Of a stretch of DNA of 64,000 nt, positions 46,721-57,062 are shown piece after piece. The first letter of the stretch is position 1. Each line of letters begins with the position of its first letter. The translations under genes were made by a program, and so were the position numbers. Source of the DNA: Letharia columbiana (taxonomy: Eukaryota > Ascomycota > Lecanoromycetes > Lecanorales > Parmeliaceae); contig NW_023501070.1 in NCBI RefSeq assembly GCF_014066305.1, positions 186,001-250,000 on the forward strand, in the 5' to 3' direction. The notes under the pieces were generated by a model. That model saw nothing but the letters and a program-made list of their open reading frames with translations. It did no database searches and had not been told where the DNA came from.

Positions 46721-47983
46721 GTTTGACTTTGACAAGTAGACGAAAGAGGAAGACAGAGTGGAACAAGAGAGAATGGAAGGAAAGGGAAATGGACTGCAAC
46801 AGCAGTAGCAGCAGCAGCGGTGAAGACGATTTAAACGAAGCGGCCTTGGCTCTAGAGTAGATTAGGAGGGGTAAATTGATAGACTCGGCAGTACCCGAAC
46901 CCTTCAGCCTTCAGCCAACCTTCAGCCGCGGCGTTGGTTTCATTCATGAGATTACTTACCTAAAGTATCACCCCAACTTAAACCGATTGCCAGTCATTGG
47001 TCTGCTGTTTAGAACCTGCCTATCATCCCCTGTCGAAGGTGGATACAGTATCCACTTAAGGACAACTTCCAGATTCAAAGCTTGAGAATGTCAGATCATT
47101 GGGAGCCTAAGGTAGTCCACACATTTAGTTAGCTATCCCCAGCCTTGCCTTTGGCTTACAGGTCCCAACGCGTACACATACCAGCTACGTACCTCGGACT
47201 CGGGGACAGGGTTCAATGCGTACACATACCCAAGTACGTACCTCGGACTCTCGGACGGAGCTTCATTGATAGAAATCCACAGGCAGGCGGTCTCGATCAT
47301 GCAGAGCTGCCGGTCATGCATGAAACACGCGAGCCTCGATCAACTGCCATTGGCCTTTGCGAGCGCTGGATAACCTTAAACCACACATGATAAAGGCGGT
47401 CAAGTCCAAATATCCAACCAGAGCGATGGCCACGAGCTTGAGAGTAAGTTGGCACAATCTCCATAGAAGGGCCGTCCCCACAGACGTAGCTTTATCGTTA
47501 TTAGTCGATGAGGGTACAGCTAGACTAAGCTAGGAATTGGCGACAAAGGCGCAGCGAAGTCCAACGAGTTATGGACTCATCATCTCAAGTCTGTGCGAAC
47601 TCGACAAATTTGGAGAATCCTGTAAGTCTCTGATTCATGCTTTACATTCAATTTTCAATATGGGCCTGATAGGCTTGCATCCTCAAAAACCATTCTCATA
47701 TCTCATAACAAGACATGTGCATCCACGTACCTATCGGCATGCTTGTTCCCTCACCCCACGTATTCGGTCGACTTTTTTCGGGATATACCCAGTATCGCCT
47801 CGATAGGCTTGGATAGGGCGCCTTGAGTCCCTGCAGACTTTCGCCATTCGAGGTCATCCCTCACCATTGGAACGGATGCTAGCATGATAGAACAGCTACG
47901 GCTCAGTTTGGCGTTCTCATTCATTTGTCATGGCAGATATGCGGAGCATCGAGATACCGCCATCTGTTTGCTGCAAATGAATT
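46721..47983. other. Intergenic region with a 48-base tandem repeat
   Basis: This is the promoter of the bZIP gene (left), with a CAG-rich run near 46800-46820, and the 3' flank of PLP2 (right). A two-copy 48-base repeat lies near 47161. Short open frames only. Confidence 0.5.
47161..47258. repeat. Two-copy tandem repeat of about 48 bases
   Basis: GCGTACACATACC and TACGTACCTCGGACTC each occur twice, offset by 48 bases, with a few substitutions between copies. Confidence 0.75.
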
Positions 47984-48909
47984 TCAGTCCCAGTCATCAT
48001 CATCGTCCTCAGCCGTAGCTGCATTGAGGTTCCCTGTGCGAATGCTGCTATATGGGACTTCTCCATCCCCTTGTGTAGAATTGACCACGCGATGGTCTGT
48101 TGCCTTCAAAGCACCAACGCCGACCAGCAGATTTTGCAGATCTATTTTAAGTCAATCACTGTCATCCAATCCATTGCGGCATTGAGAATAGACAAGACGT
48201 ACCTTTGATTGTCGTGTGGTCTCCACCAAGCTCATTTAATGTTACCACTTGCTTTTTAATATCTCCATTTCGATACACTAGGATCGTTGGGGTGTTCCGC
48301 TCTGGATAGCCTTCGATGCACATGTCCGCCCTTATTTCACAGAATTTAATGTCTCCAAATTTCCGTGCCATTTCCCGCCACAGTTCAGTCAGCAGCCGAG
48401 ATTCAATGTTGGTGCCAAGTGATGAAGTTAGATGAACCAGGACAAACGCCTTGTTGGAGGCTTCCGTAACGTCCTTAGGGTAGTCCGGCTTTTGTAAAGG
48501 ATAGACCTGATTGAAGACGCTCGCAGTCGCTATTGTAGACAATTCTGCCATTCGCTGATTCCTTGAGGCATGGTAATTAGACCCTAGTTTTCAACAGCTG
48601 GGGTAAACACCCACCGGTACTTCGCAAGGAATGCTTCGTCTTCTTCATCTTCCAAATCATTCAGCTCGTCAAGGTCTTTTTCCTCAAGCCGATTTCCATA
48701 GGCTTGCTTTCGGGCTTCGGCCAGAGCTTCTTGGATGAGTGGTGTTGGAGAGGGAGGCTTCTCTGGGATAACACCGTGCTTGCGGAGGATGTCGTTCCTG
48801 CAAACGTCGATATCAGCTCTTGCCAGTTACGTAGAAGAGTACGTTCAGCTTCGTACCACTCCGTATCGGCATTAGGATCATCCACCGGTACATTCATTGG
48901 CATATCCAT
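47984..48909 (-). CDS. PLP2: Phosducin-like protein 2 (thioredoxin fold)
   Basis: Four exons (48909-48857, 48797-48615, 48561-48203 and 48141-47984) give 250 residues. The N terminus has the family block MNVPVDDPNADTEWNDILRK then IPEKPPSPTPLIQEALAEAR. A thioredoxin-like domain without the CxxC pair follows (FVLVHLTSSLGTNIESRLLT, TPTILVYRNGDIKKQVVTL). The C terminus is acidic (AEDDDDDWD). Plp2 is an essential co-chaperone of the CCT chaperonin in yeast and helps fold actin and tubulin. The nearest in-frame alternatives to the chosen ATG are two further ATGs within the first five codons. It is divergent from SEC21 with 372 bases between start codons. Confidence 0.95.
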
Positions 48910-49281
48910 ATTTAGCCTTAGTGTGGCAGCGGAGAAAATCCATGAAGGCACCTCGTAGGATTGAAGTGAGGGAAGTGCCTGAAATGTTTCTAAAGTTCGG
49001 TTGGGCCACCGTAGCATCAGCCCTGTGGACAAGAGATCTGGCGCTGGGAGCTCCCATCTTTACATGTGCCTGGGCATTCGTTTCTACTCAATCACTTCCA
49101 CTCGCTCCGTAGACTGACCAAGGCAATATCAATTGGAAGATGTGGAAGAGACGTATGCGATAGGAATCAGATGCGCTGTGAGCCCAGTGCCAAAACCCAA
49201 GACGCCAGTCACCAACAACTGTGAAGAGGTTTGTGGGCTTGGAATTCAAAACCTTAGTTTCGAGCTCAGCGCATCATCATC
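48910..49281. promoter_or_regulatory. Bidirectional promoter region, PLP2 and SEC21
   Basis: These 372 bases separate two divergent essential housekeeping genes. Specific elements were not identified. The far-right part immediately before the SEC21 ATG is short and unremarkable. Confidence 0.5.
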
Positions 49282-52200
49282 ATGAGTTACAGCAAGAAGG
49301 ATGAAGATGCCGACCAAGCAATCGTCAAGGTCGACAGGACCGCTGTCTTTCAAGAGGGTACGGACCACATCAGCTCTTCTGGCGAAGTCTTCACTGACGC
49401 AAAGCTCCAGCTCGCCTGTTCAACTACTCCCCTATATCTCCTAGGAAATGTCGAATACTTCTTACCAAGATCGCCTTGCTCCTATTTACCGGGGAGACGT
49501 TTCCGTCGAACGAAGCTACAGACCTTTTCTTCGGTATCTCGAAGCTCTTTCAGAACAAGGATCCCTCTCTTCGCCAGATGATGTACCTCATATTCAAAGA
49601 GCTGGCAAGTTCTGCGTCGGATGTTATCATGGTGACGCAGAGTATTATGAAAGACACGGCAGAAAAGAGCGACGTTCTCTACAAGGCAAACGCGATCCGA
49701 GCATTGTGCAGAGTTATAGACGTATGCATGGCCCACGTAGTATGCGTAGACCTACTAAAGCTCCGCAGGCAACCACCGTACAAGCAATTGAACGGTCGAT
49801 CAAGAACGCTATCGTCGATAAGAGTCCTTCTGTATCCTCCGCTGCCCTGGTTTCCTCGTACCATCTGCTTCCAATCGCTCGGGACCTGGTCAGAAGGTGG
49901 CAGAGTGAGACACAAGAAGCAGCATCCTCGTCGAAGTCATCAAGCGGCTTTTCTCTTGGCTTCTCGACATCTGGAAGCCCGCAAGCACTACAACCGAGTA
50001 CGCACTTTATGAACCAGTATCATGCTATTGGGCTGTTGTACCAGATGAGATCACACGACCGCATGGCCTTGGTGAAAATGGTCCAACAATTTGGCACCCC
50101 TGGCGTTGTAAAAAGTCCCGCTGGCACAATCTTGCTGGTCAGATTGGCTGCCAAATTAATAGAAGACGACTCAAGCTTGAGGAGACCCATGATGCAACTC
50201 CTTGATGGCTGGCTTCGACACAAGGCTGAGATGGTCAACTTCGAGGCCGCCAAAGCCATCTGTAATCTTCGGGATGTCACTGATGCAGAAATGACCCAAG
50301 CCATCCATACTCTCCAACTTTTCCTAACTTCTCCTCGAGCTGTCACCAAGTTTGCTGCCATAAGAATTCTACACAATGTCGCCTCATTCAAGCCGCAAGC
50401 CGTTCAATCATGCAATCCTGACATCGAGACTTTAATCTCTAACACAAACCGGTCAATTGCTACCTTCGCTATCACGACTCTCCTCAAGACGGGAAACGAA
50501 GGCAGCGTGGATCGACTAATGAAACAGATATCTAGCTTTATGGCAGATATCACGGACGAATTCAAAATTACGATCGTTGAAGCCATAAGGACCCTATGTT
50601 TGAAGTTCCCCAGCAAGCAGGCTGGCATGCTGACCTTCCTGAGTGGTATACTGCGGGACGAGGGAGGCTATGACTTCAAGAGGAGTGTTGTGGAGAGCAT
50701 GTTTGACCTGATCAAGTTTGTACCAGGTAGCAAGGAAGATGGTAGGTCCCTCAAAAATTCCACGGAGTTTTCCACGGCTAACAAACATAGCCTTGGCTCA
50801 TCTGTGCGAGTTCATCGAGGATTGCGAATTTACTAAGCTGGCAGTTCGAATATTGCATCTGCTAGGTGTGGAAGGCCCTAAAACTCCGCATCCGACGAAG
50901 TACATCCGGTACATCTACAACCGCGTCGTCTTAGAGAATGCCTTGGTCAGGGCCGCAGCAGTCACAGCGCTCGCAAAGTTTGGTGTTGGCCAGAAGGATC
51001 CTGAGGTCAAGCGCAGCGTCACTGTTCTACTCACTAGGTGCCTTGACGACATTGATGACGAAGTTCGTGATCGTGCGGCTCTAAACCTGAGATTGATGAC
51101 CGAGGAAGATGAGATGGCGAACCGATTCATCAAGAATGGTACTTTGAGACTTATCGATAAAGCTGTCGACCGTGCTGACAGTACTCGCAGACTCGATGTT
51201 TTCCTTGTCAACTTTCGAGCACCAACTCGTCATGTATGTGACTGCGGATGATAAGGCTACTTTTGCCACGGCGTTCGACATGTCCACCATTCCCGTTGTC
51301 AGTCACGAACAAGCACTGGCTGAAGAACGGACGAAAAAGTTGACATCAGCAACACCAACACTAAAAGCCCCAAGCACAGGTCCAAAGAAAGCGCAAGTCA
51401 ATGGCACATCCGACAGTGCCGCTGCCGCCCTCGCCAATGCACAGAAACATTCGCAGCAACTGATGCAGATACCAGAGCTCAAAGCGCATGGCGCCCTGCT
51501 CAGGTCGTCGCCTCCTGTCGAGCTTACGGAAACGGAGACAGAATACGTTGTCAGCGTTATTAAGCACATATACAAAGAGCATCTTGTCCTGCAGTATGAG
51601 ATCAAAAACACCATGACCGATACCGTGTTAGAAGAGGTCTCCGTCGTTGCCACACCGGCCGAAGATGAAGAATCATTGGAGGAAGACTTCACCATCCCCG
51701 TCGCCAAGCTGGCCACGGACCAGCCTGGCACGGTTTTCGTGAGCTTCAAGAAATCCAGCGACGTCGCGTATCCCGTCACATCTTTCACCAACGTCCTTAA
51801 ATTCACAAGCAAGGAGATTGATCCTACCACTGGGGAGCCAGACGAGAGCGGCTACGAGGATGAGTACCAAGTCGAAGATTTGGAGCTCTTAGGCAGCGAC
51901 TACGTCACGCCCGCATTCGCTGGTAGCTTCGACCATGCATGGGAGCAAACCGGCGCGAATGGCGAGGAGGCCTCCGAAACGCTACAATTGAGTAGTGCTA
52001 AGAGCATAGCAGGTGAGTATTGCTATTGCAATCTCAGCCAACATGCAAAGACTGACTTTCCCTTTCGCAGATGCCACAGAACAGCTCACGAAAGCGCTCT
52101 CTCTCCAGCCGCTCGATGGTACGGACGTCACTCTCTCGACCAGCACGCACACCCTCAAGCTGTACGGCAAGACCCTCGGTGGAGGCAAAGTTGCGGCTCT

Positions 52201-52303
52201 GGTGAAGATGGCTTTTTCGGCGAAGAGTGGCGTAACGACAAAGATAACATTAAGAAGCGAGGAGGAGGGCGTTGCTGCTTTGCTTGTTGGAAGCGTGTCT
52301 TAG
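49282..52303 (+). CDS. SEC21: Coatomer gamma subunit (gamma-COP)
   Basis: Six exons (49282-49357, 49411-49721, 49769-50741, 50791-51138, 51191-52012 and 52071-52303) give 920 residues. The start MSYSKKDEDADQAIVKVDRT and then ARLFNYSPISPRKCRILLTK match the adaptin-like N-terminal solenoid of gamma-COP. Typical segments are FFGISKLFQNKDPSLRQMMY and ALVSSYHLLPIARDLVRRWQ. The C-terminal appendage domain begins near LTETETEYVVSVIKHIYKEH. Gamma-COP is part of the COPI coat that returns cargo from Golgi to ER. Length is as usual for the family. All introns are 47-58 nt. It is divergent from PLP2. Confidence 0.97.
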
Positions 52304-54149
52304 ACATTATGTTTCTTCTGCACGGACACTAATGCATAGATGTAGGTAGTCAGAAATCCAAACCTTACTGTCTGTGAAGTATTTTTAATGAATACGTCCT
52401 TGCCACACATCTCGCCTTTTTATCGATAAGCCTATGAATGCAATCCGCAAAGGGCTCTAAGTTTATCAGGTAAACCCAGCCTCACTGTAACGGTGAGCAA
52501 CACTGGGAGAGGCTTTCGCTTCAGTCTTCACATCTACCAGTCACCGTAAAACAATGATCTAATGGCACGCGAAATTTTACTCGGTGAGAGCTCAAGGATG
52601 TTTCGTTGGCGTCCTCCAAAGGACTTGCAAGTTCATGCCTTCTCTTTTGATTGAAATAGAGGTCGTTGATGAAACGAAGTTTATACCGAGAGGTCCGGCG
52701 CGGAATATGGGCCACGCATGGCGCAAGATGCAAAGCGTAAGTATAGCATAAGCTCCAATGACACCTTGCCCACTCACGAGGTCCCAGCAGCCTCTTCGCA
52801 CCAGGAGAGATGCCAAGCGAAGTAAACACGCATTCACTCGGTATCTAGTCTAACCTATCAATATTGCTTGTTTCTACCGTACGTGTTTGCAACCACGAGA
52901 CTAGGATGCAGCTAGGAGCGAAGGCTCCCTGACCTCTCTTTGTTAATTTGATCACATCAGACGAATTCAAAAACAGGGGTTTTATATCGTTCTTCTATCG
53001 TTCGTTTCACGTGATTAATTAGATCTGCTACGGCTAGAACTCGTTAGACATCACCTCGTCACTCTGGATGTATGCCGATGTACGTCCTTGTCCATCTCGT
53101 TGTTGGGGTCGTATGCTGCCTCGTTACCTTCCTTGTATAAACACCCTTACCCCCCCTAGCCCCTCGTTGCCCGTCTCGTGCAAACCCTCCTCGTATAGCC
53201 TTTCCTCGTGAAGTTGTAGTCCCAAAGTACGCCTGACTGTCAAGACGAGCGAGATCAACTACCGAGGGCGACTGTGCGCGCGACTTTAGGTACTCGATCG
53301 ACCTTAGCTCCGGTTCGAGGTTAACCGATTAGAGAAGCTGTACGCCTGATATGCTTGGTACCGTACTACACGCGGAATAGATAGGTAGGGGTTTTCCGCG
53401 TAGGGCCAACCTATTTGAATTGAAGAAAAAAAAAGAAAGAAAAAAACATAGATAAAAAAAGGCTAAACTCCCCATAAGAAGATAACAATGCGAGCTGCTG
53501 ATGCGGCTGATGGTGGTGCTGTACAGATTGAAAGATCCCTGTCACGTCGGTTGGATAAGGTACCTTATACGGGTTAGTGTTACACGTTGATACCTTAGTC
53601 TACTTTACCCGAAAGGAGGGGACGGGCGGTTTCGGCACGCTAGAGTAGGTACCTTACATAAGGTACATGTACCGTATGTACAGTACACCGAGATATGATT
53701 GGTGCGGCCCACAATGAGTATAAGTATACGGAGGAACAATGCCACACATCAGTAATGATATTCCTTTTAAAGCCGACAGGAGGAGTAGCCAAAACTACTC
53801 CATTGTAAGCGGGTACGAGTTGCGGTGTAAAGAAGTCTCCATTCGGCATGTTTGAAGAGGTGGAGGCTAGACAGCGAAGTCGGTGAGTGTTGCTCAAAAG
53901 CTGGCACCGCTTTTCGGAGGAAGAAGAAGAAAGAAGGAGAAAGGACGGCTTCCACGCCAACTTCACTTAATTATTTCCTCAGATTATCCTTAAGAATGGA
54001 CAATCACCCCTGCCCGACACCTTCCGAATCTTCTGTCTTTTCCTTCACTTCCATACTCCTCCACCCAATTGCCTCTCTCAGAGTACAAATTCCCAATCCT
54101 CTGAATCTCTCTCCATCTTGCTTCCAGCTTGTCTGCCACGCCTTCTTCA
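52304..54149. other. Gene-free region with A-rich tract
   Basis: No gene is supported. The stretch 53000-53460 has many GGTAC/CGTAC words, a tRNA-B-box-like GGTTCGAGGTT at about 53311 and an A-rich tract at 53421-53460. It may be a decayed short element. The right part is the promoter and leader of the aminotransferase. Confidence 0.5.
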
Positions 54150-55734
54150 ATGTCTCCAATCCAATTGCCTTCCTCAGAGTTAGAGCATCTCAAGCTGACG
54201 CAAGTCTCCAAAGATGCCCTGGCAAAAGCACACTCCTCATACACCCACCGCAATCCAGCCTCTCTCCACGCCCACCAATTAGCCTGCCAATGCCAGCCAG
54301 GTGGTAACACAAGGACTGTCCTCCATGCCAACCCTTTCCCTCTAAACTTCGCTTGGGGCAATGGATGTACCCTCAACTCCCTTGACGGTCACACCTACAC
54401 CGACTTCCTTGGCGAATATACTGCCGGGATCTTCGGACACAACGATGCTACCATCCGTGCAGCAATCGACGAGGCTCTTACTCGAGGATGGAGCCTTGGT
54501 GGGAATAATATGTATGAGAAGAGGCTTGCCAAATTGGTCTGCGAGCGATTCACGCCTACAATGGAGCTCGTAAGGTTTACCAATTCTGGCACCGAAGCGA
54601 ACATGATGGCTGTCGCTACCGCAATGGCATGGACGGGTCGAACAAAGATCCTAGTCTTTCGAGGCGGGTACCATGGAGCTACTCTTTCATTCCGCAACCC
54701 GCCAAAAGGATCCGCGACAAAGAGCGTCAATCTACCTCATGAGTGGGTGGTTGGTACATACAATGATATCGCTCGGACCGAAGAGGTCCTCTCGGCCCTC
54801 CCACCCAAAAGCTTGGCTGTCATCCTTGTGGAACCAATGCTAGGTAACGCAGGGGCGATCCCAGGCTCTCTTCCTTTCCTACAATACCTTAGGTCCTACG
54901 CTTCCTCCCACGATGCTCTCCTCATCTTCGACGAAGTCATGACTAGTCGCCTTTCCTATCGCGGATTGGGTCATAAAGTAGGCATTCAGCCTGACCTCAT
55001 GACCCTGGGCAAATGGGTTGGGGGAGGGATGAGCTTCGGAGCGTTTGGGGGAAGGCGGGATATCATGGAGATGTATGATCCCAGGAAGAGTGGAGGTCTG
55101 GCGCATGCCGGGACTTTCAACAATAATGTCATTAGCATGGCTGCTGGATGTGCGGGATGTAAAGTCCTGGATGAGGAAACTACTAATCGTCTGAACGATC
55201 TGGGGGAACGTTTGAAGGAGATGGTGACGGATGTCATTGAGAAGCATCTGTATGGCGATGTACCTCATACGGATGGTGCCGATGAAGGATCCTTGAAAGG
55301 TAATGCGACCTCACTTTGGCCCAGCGACAATGCTTTCTAAATGTTCACTCATTCTTGAACCTTTTCTCATATTCTCTTCGATTCACATTCGAAAAACAAC
55401 TGACCTTCCTCTAGCCCCTGGTCACCACACCACGAACGGTACTACCAATGGCACCCTTTCGGATACTCATGACCATCAATTCTCAAACGGAACAACAATA
55501 AATTCACCAATGTACATATCAGGCATCGGCTCCATACTCGCCATCCATTTCCCCCCATCATATCCCCACCTCCAATCCCTCTTCTACCACCACATGCTCT
55601 CCAAAAGCATCTACCTAGCTGAGCGGGGATTTATGGCGTTGAACATCAAGCTGGGGATGAATGACGTGAAAATGTTTGTGGAGGCGACGGGGGAATTCGT
55701 GGAGAGGTACAGGGGTATGATACTTGCGTGCTAG
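54150..55734 (+). CDS. Class III PLP aminotransferase, glutamate-1-semialdehyde aminomutase-like
   Basis: Two exons (54150-55299 and 55415-55734) give 489 residues. The fold-type I features are clear: ELVRFTNSGTEANMMAVATA, FRGGYHGATLSF, LLIFDEVMTSRL with the pyridine-binding aspartate, and the Schiff-base lysine in DLMTLGKWVGGGMSFGAFGG. The overall plan is that of glutamate-1-semialdehyde 2,1-aminomutase relatives. Fungi do not make haem by the C5 pathway, so the reaction here is likely another amino transfer, possibly in secondary metabolism. An Asn/Thr-rich insert (TTNGTTNGTLSDTHDHQF) at the start of exon 2 looks disordered. I chose the ATG at 54150 because no earlier in-frame ATG is supported. 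It stands alone between low-complexity regions. Confidence 0.88.
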
Positions 55735-56428
55735 AAGGGGATGACGGTTGGAGAGAAATGGGGGGGGGCTGGTGGTGGGGGGGCACAATAATGACTCGAG
55801 ACTACCTCAAAGACGTCATACCTCCTCGGCCGTCCATGCAGCAAGCAAAAGGAATCCGACATACCATAAACACATTTCTTCTAAAAACGAACCCAAAAGA
55901 CCACGCCGCTCCTCCCATTCCCCTCCAACCTCCCTCCCACCTCTCCAGCCAAGCCATCAGAAGAAGCAGCAGTCTTGCGCAAGCGTCAGCAATAACGCAG
56001 CACGGGCCCTCACCCCCAACGGCAGAGCCCCCACGTTCTACCTAGCTACCTAGCCACACGAGTATATTCCCTCCTTGACGTACGTACGTACGCATCCTCC
56101 TCCCACGCTTGAACTACTCTAGGGAGTAAACGGCTCTAGCTAAGTTTGTGTGTATGTATGTATATTATGTGAGTTCTAAAATGAAGAAAGAAAGCCACGT
56201 TCTTTTCTGTTCTGTTTGCGGGCCGGCTTTGCCTGGTTCTCTTGACTATGTGCGTGGGACATTGTTGCTTTACTTTATACGTATATATATATACATACGT
56301 GGATTTATATACCGCATAGTATAGTGTAGTGTAGTATAGTATAGGTAAAGTACGCATATTAGAGGATTCAAGCGCCGCTTTCGTCGTCGTGTCCTCTCGG
56401 CTGGTAACGTGTGATGCTGCTTCTTTGC

Positions 56429-56439
56429 ATCACCATCAC

Positions 56440-56470
<31 letters not shown>
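56429..56470. repeat. (CAT)n microsatellite
   Basis: About 13 CAT/CAC triplets. Confidence 0.9.
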
Positions 56471-56624
56471 TCTGCTTGAAAACTAGGGTATATATATACA
56501 CACATACATATTCCATATGCAAAGCGGGCTCAATTCTGCGCTACGGTACGCATACCATCCAATCCATTAAGGAGTTTCCTACACCGATGTCGCATCGCGT
56601 CTCGTTTGGATTTCATCATTCACT

Positions 56625-56816
56625 GCGCGTCTCTCTCTCTCTCTGTAGATGCTAGCTAGCTAGATACAAGAAAGAAGTGAAGTGAAGTGAAGTGAAGTGG
56701 AGGAAATCGTTTCGAGCAACCAAGGTGGCTGAGCGACGACACATCTACGGGGAATTGCGCGTCTCTCTCTGTAAATGCTAGCTAGATACAAGAAAGAAGT
56801 GAAGTGAATTGGAGGA
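56625..56816. repeat. Direct duplication containing CT and AAGTG microsatellites
   Basis: Copy one (56625-56704) and copy two (56757-56816) share GCGCGTCTCTCTCT, TGCTAGCTAGATACAAGAAA and GAAGTGAAGTGAA, then GGAGGA. Copy one has more CT, CTAG and AAGTG units. About 52 unrelated bases separate the copies. Confidence 0.85.
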
Positions 56817-57062
56817 CTTTGGTATCAAGCACTGAGAATCCTCCGCTACTGACGGACGGACACGTCGGCCCCATCACACGTATCTGAGGGATTTTGAATA
56901 TCTCAGGAAAGCGCCCTCTCTCGACGCTGGCAGTGTTTCGCGTCCAAGATCAACCCAAAAAAAAAGAGGAAACAAAAAAAGGGGGAAGAAGAACAACAGA
57001 ATCAAAAGCCATATCCAAACACCACCTTTCCCTTCAAATCCCCTCCCCAGCAAAAACACAAT

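Larger units (their letters stand above)
55735..57062. other. Low-complexity intergenic region
   Basis: No gene is supported. Present are G-runs just after the aminotransferase stop, GTAC repeats near 56080-56095, TA-rich DNA near 56280-56345, a CAT microsatellite, a duplicated 60-80-base segment and poly-A/G stretches near 56958-57000. Confidence 0.55.

Noticed and set aside
55728..56053. Plus-strand frames after the aminotransferase stop
   Set aside because: They start in G-runs and lack any domain or homology-like pattern; most likely 3' flank.
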